Shown: positions 22,050-31,931 of the stretch, one piece after another
Numbering within the stretch: the stretch's first letter is position 1
How the letters are laid out: the number at the start of each line of letters is the position of its first letter
Assembly (NCBI GenBank): GCA_050084515.1
Contig: CM114274.1
Coordinates: 37,572,001-37,636,000 of the forward strand
Direction of reading: 5' to 3'
DNA length: 64,000 nt
From: Blasia pusilla
Taxonomy: Eukaryota; Marchantiophyta; Marchantiopsida; Blasiales
The notes under the pieces: generated by a model
Told to the model about the DNA's origin: nothing
The model's database searches: none
What the model saw: only the letters and a program-made list of their open reading frames with translations
Position numbers and translations under genes: made by a program

Positions 22050-22995
22050 CCATTACTTGGGCCCAAGCTTACGGGAGGTGAGAAACTACGCTGACACAGT
22101 TCCTACGTGCTTATAGGAGTTGTTTTGCCTTTAGCATGAAGGAGTTGGGTTCTCTGGTTGGACCCGATATACGGATTGATTTGGCTAGTGATACGCCAAT
22201 CTTCCGTCGTCCCTACCGATATAGTGATATGGAGAGGGACCTGATTGAGTAGGACGTTGGACCTTTTGGATTTGGATTAGTGGAGTTGTTGCATGGAGAG
22301 TATGCATCGCCCTTTGTCATGCTGCTAAAAAGGATATGCATGGCAACTACGGATAGGCGGATGTGTGGAGATTACCGTCCTATCAATCGGCAAACCAAGT
22401 CCGATAGGTATGCAATGCCTACACACTGAGAGATCTTTGATGTGGTGGGACAGGCAAAGATTTTCAGACTTTGGATCTTGAGCGGGATACCATCAATTGC
22501 CGATTCGGGAGAGTGACAAGGCCAAGACAAAGATTTTGGGGTGTCAACTCTCATGGCAAGGATTGTTTGTACAGTGGAAATTCTTACCCTTTGGGTTGAA
22601 GAATGCACACTGCCGAGTTTCAAAGAGTGATGGACGGGATCCTAGCAGGTTGGATTTTGTTCGGTGTTACATTGATGATATCTTGGTGTTCAGTAACACG
22701 GTGGAGGAGCATCAGATACATTTGCAGATGGTGTTTGAGCGGTTGAAAGCTCATGGTCTACGTTTGCATCCAAGAAAGTGTAAGTTCTTCCATGAGGATG
22801 TTGAGTACTTGGGTCATGTGATCTATCCAGGTGGTTTGGGAGTTCAGCAAGCAAAGGTGGAGGCTATTGCACTTATTCCGCGTCCGGTAGATGTGAGTAG
22901 AGTTCGAGCATTCATGGGATTGGCGAACTACTATCGGAGGTATGTGAAGGGATTTAGTGCTATGGCAAAGCCTTTGAACCAATTGCTGAAATAAG
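22050..22995 (+). pseudogene. G3 reverse transcriptase
   Basis: The N-terminal half is fragmented. The frame 22497-22994 gives FLPFGLKNAH (motif B, frameshifted), CYIDDILVFSNTVEEHQ (catalytic motif C) and VRAFMGLANYYRRYVKGF. A TAA follows after PLNQLLK, and the coding similarity continues past it. Motif A is disrupted by a frameshift near 22470. Confidence 0.85.
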
Positions 22996-23480
22996 ATCAA
23001 GAGTGGCAGTGGGGAGATGATCAGGAGAGAGCTTTTGGGGAGCTTAAGGCCCAGTTGGTGGCGGCGCCTATCTTGAGGAGACCTATCAGAGGGCGCCCAT
23101 TTTAGTTACACACTGATTGGAGTAGGTTGGGACTTGGAGCGGTGTTGACACAATATGATGATGAGCACATGGAGTTTGTGGTGGCCTATGCAAGTCGTTC
23201 GAATAATGCAATGAGTCGCGCTATAGTTCATATGAGGGAGAGTGCTTGGCAAGAGTGTGGGTGTGGCACACTTTAGGTGTTACTTGTTTGGCACACAGTT
23301 TACCCTTGTTATTGATCACCAGCCGCTCAAGTGGTTGATGGAGTCGGACAAGCTTACAGGGAAGCTTGCACGGTGGGCTCTTATCTTACAAGAGTATGAC
23401 TTCTAGGTGGTACATAGACTGGAGTTGCCAACCTTGATCTTTGATGGGTTGAGTAGGAACCCATGTACTAGCCAAGAGGA
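22996..23480 (+). pseudogene. G3 RNase H
   Basis: The order is RRPIRGRPF, GLGAVLTQYDDE, VAYASRSNNA, then the catalytic Asp region VIDHQPLKWLMES and LARWALILQEYDF. Frameshifts fall near 23210 and 23265. It is homologous to G2 10730-11210. Confidence 0.8.
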
Positions 23481-23589
23481 TACAAGCGGGGCTAGATGGC
23501 ATGGCGAGGTTGATGAGGAGATGGTGCCAGGTTGGCATGCATCCGCCTTTTTATGTTGGTTAGGGGTGGACTCTAGTATGGAGGACCAC

Positions 23590-24670
23590 ATGATATCTTA
23601 CTCTAGTCGGAGGGTAGATGGCCACCTTGAGATCCTAAGGTTGGAGATGGTGGTACGGATCAGCATGATATTCATGATGATGCGTTGGTGTTGGAGTTCC
23701 TACGGACAAAAGAGGGTGCCAAGCATAGTGAGTGCCAAGGAGCGAGACCGTGTTCTTCAATGTGCTAAGAGGTATCGATTGGAGGGAACACATATTCTCC
23801 GCGTGTGGGAGGATGGTAGAGTACGAGTAGTGCCACATTTGGCTCAGAGAGAGCGCATTGTGCGACATGCCCATGAGGAGTTGGGACATTTTGGGGTAAA
23901 GTGTACGTATAGCTTACTCCTTGGCAGGTATTGGTGGCGTGGCATGCATACTCAGTGCAGTAGATTGGTGTCACGTTGTATGGTTTGTGACCGGGTGAGG
24001 GCATCATTTAATGCCCCTACACCACAATTACACCCCTTGCCTATTATGGGGTTGGGTTACCGTTGGAGTGTGGACTTTGGGACCGTTACGTTGACTATAT
24101 GACATCATCGATATGTGTTGGTGATGGTGGAGCACTTCTCCAAGTGGATTGAGTTGGTGGCATTACCGAACAAGGCAATTGAGGAACGGCGTATGCGTTT
24201 TGGATAGAGTGCTTAGTCATTTTGGTGCACCACCAAGTGAAGTCTTGACCGACCAGTCTGAGTTTTGGTGAGTTTCAGGTCTTGTGTGACAAGGCATTGA
24301 TTGATCATCGGACCACGTCTCGAGATCATCCGAGGCGGATGGTTTGGCTGAGCGTGTGGTTGAGACGGTGAAGAGGGCATTGCGCAAGTATGGCCTCTGA
24401 AGGGCATCTTGAGAGGATATTCGGTTGCCATGGTTAGCCATGGGGTATAGGTTCGATCGCCACGCATCCTGGCTTCCTTCTCACCTTATTTTCTCTTATA
24501 CGGCCGAGATCCGGACTTGCCAGCAAAGAATTGCGTGGGGAGTCTAGTGAGGTGGTGAACCTTGATGACCGAGAGATGTGGATGAGGGTGTGTTCTCGCC
24601 GGGCGGAGCTCTTTCGGAGAGTTATGCCCATGACCTTTGAGAATCTTGCCATTGCTCAACACAGGATACG
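23590..24670 (+). pseudogene. G3 integrase
   Basis: The zinc-binding region is HAHEELGHFGVKCTYSLL with CMVCDRVRASF in frame 23407-24102. The core has WSVDF (first Asp), then TDQ with a frameshift (second Asp, about 24250), and DGLAERVVETVKRALRKYG (Glu, about 24335-24390). The fold's motifs are all traceable, but the frame is broken at least four times. Confidence 0.85.
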
Positions 24671-25085
24671 TTGCGGTATGCAACCATTCGGGTGGAGGTT
24701 ATAGACCATCGATTCGTAGGTTCCATGTGGGGACTATGTCTATTTGCAGCAGATTGCCCCGACAACGTTGGATGTGACGGCAGCCGCACTATTTTACGAA
24801 AGTCGTGAGGTGTTAGCTTCTAGAGTTCTCATGTTGGAGGGTCGTGATGGAGTTGTTTGGAAGGACCATGTGCGTAATTATGCGCCGTGTCATCTTCCAA
24901 ATGTGGATGGTCTTGTTGACCCAAGCTTAGCCATGATCGTGCTAGCTTGAGGTGCATGTTGTGTGGGTCTGTTGGTAACGCGGCCCGTATGTTGGTGTGT
25001 GATCGGTGTTCTAGGGTTGGCACATGATGTGTTTGACTCACGTTTGGATGTTGTTCCTCTGAAAGGTGGGTTTGTCCTCGATGTA
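24671..25085 (+). pseudogene. G3 integrase C-terminus and PHD finger remnant
   Basis: VLMLEGRDGVVWKDHVRNYA matches the integrase tail of G2. Around 24950-25085 the reading is CMLCGS, MLVCDRCSRV, then a stop where WHMAC is expected, and WVCPRC with a stop. The first CXXC pair, lost in G2, is present here. Together the two copies show that the family ancestor had a complete C4HC3 PHD finger at this place. Confidence 0.7.
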
Positions 25086-25262
25086 CTTAGGAGAGGTAGA
25101 TGACTTAATCTTTGCATGATATGGATTACGGATGTGCGACTAATGATGGGGCAACCTAGCACCCGGCCTTCGATTCGGGCACCAAAGAAGGTGTATAGCA
25201 TGTAGTAGATGTATAGGGCTACCTAGGAGTTAGAGGACCTAACCGCCTTGATTAGGGGGCGA

Positions 25263-25363
25263 GTTGTGGTACACTTGTGTTTGTGGATACTCGTCTATGT
25301 TATGTATGTATGTGAGTATGGTATGTCGATGTATGTTGTATGACGATATGGATTCGCACGATA
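25263..25363. repeat. 100-bp direct repeat, copy 1 (upstream of G3 3' LTR)
   Basis: It begins GTTGTGGTACACTTGTG and ends at the first base of the 3' LTR. The second copy, with two small indels, is at 25726-25830. It contains TATGTATGTATG. Confidence 0.9.
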
Positions 25364-25725
25364 TGTCATGACCATACGGATTATGTCGTAGAGTATGGTG
25401 TGCTAGTAGAGGCCATTCCTTATGTAGGACCGTAGTGGCTTGGTAGAGATGCGGTTCCATACATAGGGTTGGGGTTACTCACTTGGGGGTGACTTTCCCA
25501 GAGGGGCCCGCTCTTAGGTTGGAGGATATAAGGTGGCTTGCCCTCAAAGAACGATCGTTCTTTGAGTTGAGCCTATTGCGTTGGGAGTTAGCCTTGGTAG
25601 TGAGTAGAGCTCTTGGCTATGGTGTTTCCAAGCTTCGACCTAGATTCTCCCATGGTGGAGTGGGTTTGGCTCGATTGTATGTGATTGTAAACGTGTTTTA
25701 TGAAGAGGGTCTTTCACGGATTTCG
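25364..25725 (+). repeat. G3 3' LTR, truncated
   Basis: About 362 bp, from TGTCATGACC to the sequence CTTTCACGGATTTC. The last 130 bp of the LTR are absent. Over the shared part it is nearly identical to the 5' LTR. Confidence 0.9.
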
Positions 25726-25830
25726 GTTGTGGTACACTTGTGTTTGTGGATACTCTCGTCTATGTTATGTATGTATGTGAGTATGGTATGTCAGCGATGT
25801 ATGTTGTATGACGATGTGGATTCGCACGAC
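25726..25830. repeat. 100-bp direct repeat, copy 2 (right end of G3)
   Basis: It replaces the missing 3' end of the LTR and ends exactly at the target duplication. See copy 1 at 25263. Confidence 0.9.
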
Positions 25831-25835
25831 ATCGT
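25831..25835. repeat. Target site duplication, right copy (ATCGT)
   Basis: Matches 16000-16004. G2 gag resumes immediately after it. Confidence 0.85.
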
Positions 25836-26256
25836 CCATGGGTGCCCCCTCTAAATGCTGGAACATACCGTTCCATGATGTAAACGGGTTGAACTCTCTA
25901 GAGTTCTTGGCCCGCTGGGAGTCACACCAACTCCTAAACTCTGCTATGAAATCGTGCAACTCAATCGTACCTACTGCACCTGAAAACCTACGCGGTCCTC
26001 TACCCCGGTCGTCCATCTCGTACGCCCAACTGGTAGGACCACTCACAATGTGTGGTGATGTGCTCACAAATTCCTCTACACCCTTCCCCTCGTCTGACCA
26101 TGACACAAAAGGAGGTCGAGGTGGTCCCTGAAGTGAAGACCCTCGGAACCTCTTGCCACTCCGCGTAAAACCTCTAAAGCTACTCTCGGGTTCACCACCT
26201 TGCCTCTCAAAGTCCCGAACGGACGTCGTGATGACCCTCGTGCCTTTCTCACCCAA
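25836..26256 (-). pseudogene. G2 gag, N-terminal part
   Basis: The frame from the Met at 26256 reads MGEKGTRVITT, then GFTRSGKRFRG, GAVGTIELHDFIAEFRSWC and FQHLEGAPMDD, and is cut by G3. The order matches the start of G1 gag (6962 downward: GFTWSGLRYR, GTIELEDFM, LEGPPMDDY). The residues after MDD in this frame come from G3 sequence. Translation could start further upstream, but no conserved sequence is seen there. Confidence 0.8.
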
Positions 26257-27719
26257 TCACTCTTGCCTCGCGAGTAATCCCTCAATCACTCATCCCAAAC
26301 ATGCGGCACTCGATCTACACTCTCCCTCCCCGAGACATGTAACGTGCGGCAATAAGCGGCGTGGTACGGCAAATCGACAAGGCTATCATCTCATTGACAA
26401 CCTAACCTCAACTCCGGATATCCCACACAGGTCTATGTCCCCTAAATCACATACATAAATGATGATCTCAGCATCCACACATCCAATATCCCCAAATAAA
26501 CTACCCAAATCCCAGAATCCCTCACACGTGCAGGGTAAAGGACCAGAATGGGTAACCTGAACACATGTCGATGTCGCTCCTCAGCAACTGGGAATCTCGA
26601 CCCCAACTCGGTCATGGAGACAACTCCTCCAATCAGCAAGTCATACTCCTCATGTACTGATGTTGCTCAAAACTCCTCGATAGATGGTGCGTTCCAGCGG
26701 AACGGTGCGGCGTTGCAGGCGGCACGGAACGGCACGACCCTCGATGATGGGATGCGGCACTCGGCGGCATATCCTCCTCAACCAACAATAAACCCACACT
26801 CTGCTCCACAATGTCAGAGCGGCTCCGCGATCAAGATGGTGTGGTGCGGCCACGAGCGGCACGGCGCGGCAATCAGCGGCGCGTTGCGGCTATGGGCGTC
26901 ACGGCACGGTACCCAATCGTCGTTGAGCGGCTACCAATCACAACATAGCAGTAGGAAATCAAACTCAAACACTATAACATGAGGTCATATGCCATCACAG
27001 GTTGATGACGGTGGCGGCCAAAACAAAGTATGTGATAGCGACGCAAGTCCGAGAATCAACGAACGTTGTGGAAGACCCTCCACTCCGTAACGGCGGCAAT
27101 GGCAACCAAGGGTGGACAACGGACGGTGGACCATTGACGGTGACGGTTGACCGTTGATGGTGACAAATGAAGGGTGACAGTGACGGTTGACCATTGACGG
27201 TGACGGTTGACTGTCAATGGTGAAAGTTGACCGTTGACGGTTGAAGGTGACTATGACGGCGACGGTCGCCGCCAGTGTCGCGGCTGGTTTAGGGTTTGCA
27301 CAATTTAACCCTATAAATTGCCTAGCAATGGTAGTTTTGCAAGATTGACCATAACTTTTTGCTTGCAACTTCAAATTGTGCACTTTTTGTTGCACAACGT
27401 GCACAACTTCACGATTTACGCCAGTATCAAAAAATATTTGGAATCGAACATTCCAATAAAAATTGACAGGGACTGTCGTAAAGCCCAATGTCTCTTTCTT
27501 CTACCCAACATTCGGCAACGCCTTCGCGCTGATTCCTCCCAAAAAAATGTAAAACCTGTAAAAATGCAAATCAACAAACGACATGGTGCTCCAAAAAGTA
27601 GTGGCATGGGGCAACCCGCCCCCATAGTCAATCCCTATCAGAAATTGGGCAGTGCTTCCGCGCGCCACTCTTCCACATGAAAAATTGGCAAATGCAAGGA
27701 ACAATCCAAGCAACCCTTG
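26257..27719 (-). other. G2 leader, non-coding
   Basis: About 1.4 kb between LTR and gag. It holds GC-rich stretches with repeated GCGGCACGG-type words (26690-26910) and a minisatellite (27110-27260). The 167-residue frame at 26985-27488 is largely this repeat and is not considered a gene. Confidence 0.6.
27110..27260. repeat. Minisatellite in the G2 leader
   Basis: Tandem degenerate units of about 20-24 bp built from GGTGACGGTTGACC and ATTGACGGTGACGG. It contains many TTGAC words. Confidence 0.75.
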
Positions 27720-28359
27720 CTCCGATGAGCACTCCCATAAGCCGTTGAACGGGAAACACGGTCCCCAACCTGCAAAAACAGCGAGTGACTAGCGAGCTCG
27801 CTCTCTCACTCTCTCACTCTCTCATTCTCTCATTCTCTCTTTGTAAAGTAAGATCCAATCTCTCTCTACACAATCTCACACCATAGCTCTCAAAGGTGTG
27901 CACTCTCTCTCATGTCAAACCAAACCCACTCTCCTAATGAGAGGCTTGGGTTACACTCACAAGGCAGGGGACCATAGCTCCGCCACCTCATGCCAAGAGG
28001 TTCAACAAAGAGAGAATGAGCTCTCAAGCTCTCTCTCCTTGGGATATATACCCCTCCCCTCTCCCAAGCTCTCTCCATGGTAACCTATTCTCCCAAGTCA
28101 CCTCTTTGGCTCTTGACCTGATGTAGGAGGTCAAGGGCCACTTACCAAAAATAGAAATTAGATAATATACTAAAAATGGTACTTATCTAAAATAGTAAGT
28201 TCCTTAATATGGCTCCAAATGAGCCAAAACGAATGGGAAACCTGCTCTCTCAAGTTTCCCGGGGCCTCAGCAGGTCATCCTCGATCTCCTAGGCCTATCC
28301 TCCACTACTCTTGAAGACGCTCTACTAGATCTCACCAATCTATCCTGAAGGACGTGACA
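27720..28359 (-). repeat. G2 5' LTR (inner end approximate)
   Basis: On the minus strand it begins TGTCACGTCC at 28359. It contains a TATA box (plus-strand GATATATACC, about 28043-28052) and a GA-rich tract (27800-27845). Its first 280 bp resemble 60880-61155, another LTR remnant. The inner boundary is only estimated, because no second intact copy is in the window. Confidence 0.6.
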
Positions 28360-28629
28360 GAGTGGTTTGCAACCCGTTGGAGTCGACGGGTTGAACGCTC
28401 TTAACGGAAGGTCTAGGTTTGCATCGCTTTGCAATCCGGATTGCATACAGAGCCAAAGAAAAACTCATTTTGTAAAGATCATGCCACCCGTCGAAGTCTG
28501 ACGGGTTGCATGAAAGCCCACTCAAACCATGCCCTCGCGTTCCGACGGGTTGCAAGTATTGTTAACAATGACTTGACACATTGAAACCGATTCATTTTCA
28601 GGACGAAAAGTTCAAGGATACTTACGTGT

Positions 28630-29527
28630 TCATGGAGTGCATGGCCATTTCCACCATGGCCATGTGATTCGGGTAGGGATAGAGGACCACCACCCTCACG
28701 CAGAAGTGAGCCTCAAGGGAGTTTGGACGCTCTGCTGCAAATTGCGACCACGCCTTGAATCAGTGGTTGCCATCCCAGATAAAAAAGTATAAATTTTGCA
28801 TCCACTTGTATTGGGTTCCTGCCACTGCCTTCCAGAACTCCACATCCCTCAGCCTCCAAAAAGCATCGAGACTCTTGAGGTCTTCCTCTATTACCAAGGC
28901 CAAGTCTTCCATGCTCATCATACAGTTGAACATAAAATGGTGGGAAGCTATCAACGTATGAAGTTGTCGCCACGGACTGCTTGAACTTATCAATGTCTTC
29001 CTCCGATTGGATTTCTCTTACGTATTCCATCGTTTGGATTCGGCATAGAGGAATCCTTGGGGCATTCAGGCCATCCACTAGTGCCATGTGCTTCACCACC
29101 TGCACAAATTTCACACAGTCAATTCACATTTTCCTAACGACGGGCACTAATGCAATGTGGAGAGAACTGTGGAATAATGCTTACCCGCTAAAAAATTGGG
29201 TCCGTGGCAAGTCCAGCAAGCTGCTTTGGAGCCTCATCCGGCAAGTCTACTAGAAAATCTTCAATTTTGAAGAGATCAAAATCTTCAACAGGCTTTTGAG
29301 ATGCCAGAGACTCTTCTCTTCTCCTTCTGAGATCTCCATGATCTCGACATTTGGGGTTTTAACAGCTTCCTCTTTGGTCTCTAGAAGCTCGTTGGTGTTG
29401 GTCTCTTGTATTGGACCACTCAACCTAATGGATGACACATCCTCCATTTCCACACTCTCGGTGGGTCGCTGGGAGGGCTCTTCTTCTACAGCGACTGCCT
29501 TTTCCTCCCAAGCATTTGAAAGTTAGG
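28630..29527 (-). pseudogene. Gene A fragment (M1), ParB-like exon
   Basis: The exon 2 equivalent (29114 down to about 28630) reads MEYVREIQSEEDIDKFKQS, FPPFYVQLY and LYFFIWDGNH. A TGA stands where M3 and M4 have the Arg codon CGG/AGG of DGNHR. An exon 1 remnant (29527-29190) reads MEDVSSIRLS and VEIMEISEGEEK, matching VEMVDIAEDAGER in M4. A GT splice donor is kept near 29185. It shows that the ParB-like exon is shared by a diverged fourth copy. Confidence 0.65.
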
Positions 29528-29883
29528 CTTTCCGGAAAGCTTTTGAAAGTCAGTATTCGTAGTCGTATGAAAAGGGGAGCTGAAAGCAACGCAAAAAAGT
29601 GAAGAATGGGAAAGTGAAAAGCCTTGAAACTGGCCGTTATCTACTTTAGAACCCATTGGACTCGACCTTTGGTACGACGATCGATCGTTGGTGTCCGACA
29701 GGGAACCGGTTGTACGACGGTAGCCCGTTACAGTGCAAGTTCCACGTGGTCTGTGTGCAACCCCTCGGAGCTCGATGGGTTGCAAGTGCAATGCCCTAGA
29801 CTCGATGTGCAACCCGTCAGACTCCGACGGGTTGCTGGCACACATCCTGCCCAGTTCCTACAACCCGTCGAAGTCTGACGGGT

Positions 29884-30690
29884 TCATGGAACAAGGAGGC
29901 GAGGGATCTAGAGCATTTTGAAGATGTAAGCTCCACCCCTATCCATGCTTCAAAATGTCTACTACAGGCAATTGCTAGAGCTTACGTCTTCTTGAAGCTT
30001 TGGCAGTTCATGGAACAAGGAGGCGAGGGATCTAGAGCTTACGTCTTCAAAATGTCTACTACAGGCTTGTCTAGCGGCCTGGATCTTATTGACAAAATGA
30101 GGGAGGGAGAAGATCTATTTGGAAGCTGGGTTAGCTTTGATATTTGCTACATGGTGTTAAATGGATGGTTGACCATGGGTGCACGCGTTTACGACCATGT
30201 GGAGAAGGGTCTCAAAACCATTTTTGTCTGTGAGGTGAAAGCGAAACATGTTGGCAGCTTGAAGATGTGTTGGTTACTCTTACTAGAGGTGGTGAAGGAA
30301 AAAAAAAGACCTCCTCTAGAAATATATGGCTTCATGGCGGACAATGCCCAACCAGGATGGATTGCGATCAAGGAAGTGCTTTGAGGGGGAGGCCAGTTCA
30401 ACCAGAAAGGGAAAGATCATATGCTTTCCATTGGCAACAATCTATGGCTCGCTACACAAAATCTTGCATCAAGGAGACAAAGAGAACATAGTATGTAGCT
30501 CTACTTCAACGTTGCAAGGATAGCAAAACCTTGAAACAAGCCATGGAATGCCAAGAAGATCTTCATGTGTGGTGGAGAAAGCATGCAATTGAGGGGAAAT
30601 ACAAAGAGTTGTGTTTGTGGCTCAGTTGGTGGACCATCCGTATGAGGCAATGGGGAAACTTTATGCGGCATGTGAGTTTTCTCCATTTTT
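29884..30690 (+). pseudogene. Gene B fragment (M1): transposase core
   Basis: The frame 29992-30384 keeps the central region lost from M2 and M4: VYDHVEKGLKTIFVCEV, then IYGFMADNAQPGWIAIKEVL. The pattern matches plant SWIM-type MULE-like transposases in which F-M-A-D carries an acidic catalytic residue. The frame then shifts (30366) and continues as DAFHWQQSMARYTKSCIKE and ECQEDLHVWWRKHAIEGKY to about 30680. The N-terminal 440 residues and exon 2 are missing. Confidence 0.7.
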
Positions 30691-30935
30691 TTGAAGTATG
30701 TGGTCGCAATTCTACAAGTTGCAAATTAGGGAGGTAAAGCAATCCATAGGAACCGACAAGTTGCGTCTCTTTTGCCAACAAAGTTCATCTTGCAACCCGT
30801 CAAAACACGACGTGTGCAATTATTTTCAAAAATAGTTCATCAATCAACCCATCGGCATCCGACGGGTTGCGGATTTTTTTTATGAAAGAAAGTAATTTTG
30901 CAACCCATCGGAATCCGACGGTGTCGTATAGTAAA

Positions 30936-31931
30936 ATCAGCCAGTGTGTAAACTCTTTCCTCGTTAAGTGTTAGATAGAGTTTTATTAGTATTAAGTAAA
31001 GTAGTTTAGGAAAAGGAAATTCCCATGTTTAAACCTTTTTATGGTGCCTCTTTTATGTTGGCCCAACTTTTGGAAAAAGAGTAATAAATAAAAGATGACT
31101 TTATAAAAGTAAAGTAGTGAGGTTGGTACTTTAATGAAAAGCAGAAGTAATCTTGGTCGGTGGCTAGGTTAGTTGGGATAATTTGGAAAATATCAAGTGG
31201 GTAAAAGAGGATATTTTGGAAGAGATAAGAGGAAATTTACTTGTGTCAAAATATGATTGGCTAAGCCTTGAGAGGAAGTCATGTGGCACAAGATAAGATT
31301 AGCTCTATTTCGTATTCTTGTAGATCTCTTGTGAGTATATAAAGAGGAGGGATCTTCAAGGATTCATCACCTTCTATTCCACATCTTGAGTCTCTCGTGT
31401 CACTCTTGAATGTATGGCTTTGGGGTTGGGAGCGTAACTTGACCATGGTCTATTCCTCGAGAAGTTTCTAAAGTGTGATAAGTGTGTGGAGATGAAAGAT
31501 TTGTCACCTTAGAGGAGTTTAGTCAAACTAAAATAGTGAATTTTTTGGCTTGTTACTTTCCCAATGAGAGTGGATTATTCCTCTTGGGAGAATAATTTCG
31601 CCAAAACCCATTCTTGAGGAGAGTAGAGAATATCTGTCAAGCATGGATAGGGGTGGAGCACAAGTTGTGCCTGACTTTCCTTTCCTCAATCCATACCATG
31701 TCAAAGTACTCTTTGTAGATAGGCACTGTTTCACTCGCTATTTAGTTTATCACTTTGGGGAGGCGTTCATGAACCAGGTAACCAGGTCATGCAATCTCCA
31801 ACTCCGGTGATTTTTCTTATCGTCAAATATGGAAGGACATGGGATTGTACTTTGTGTGTCCTTATATAGCGATCCATGGACGTCAATAGGCCTGCACAAG
31901 TAGGGTTTAACACTAGTTGTGCTATCTTCAT
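30936..31931. other. Unassigned 1-kb spacer with LTR-promoter character
   Basis: AT-rich sequence between M1 and M2. It contains GAGTATATAAAGAGGAGGG (31334-31352), a good plant TATA context, followed by sequence like a short 5' UTR. No coding similarity was recognised. It may be a solo LTR of another retrotransposon, but no second copy is present to test this. Confidence 0.4.

Larger units (their letters stand above)
16005..25830 (+). mobile_element. G3: Ty3/gypsy element with DNMT, inserted in G2 gag
   Basis: Complete in layout: 5' LTR, leader, gag, protease, methyltransferase, reverse transcriptase, RNase H, integrase, PHD remnant, 3' region with an abnormal LTR. It is flanked by ATCGT on both sides. 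All coding parts carry many small frameshifts and stops, although the two LTR copies are nearly identical over their shared 360 bp. Confidence 0.9.
25831..28359 (-). mobile_element. G2: 5' part (LTR, leader, gag start)
   Basis: Read from 28359 downward: 5' LTR (starting TGTCACGTCC), leader, N-terminal gag up to the G3 insertion. It joins logically to 16004. Confidence 0.8.
28360..30935. mobile_element. M1: internally deleted two-gene transposon
   Basis: It has gene A exons on the minus strand (28630-29527), a short palindrome block (29740-29890), a gene B fragment on the plus strand (29884-30690), and further palindromes (28364-28560 and 30790-30930). The divergent order is as in M2-M4, but most of both genes is gone. 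CATGGAACAAGGAGGCGAGG occurs twice (29885 and 30009), a local duplication. Confidence 0.75.

Noticed and set aside
26985-27488. 167-residue ORF on the minus strand as a gene
   Set aside because: It lies in the G2 leader, largely over the minisatellite, with no domain and no counterpart in G1 or G3.
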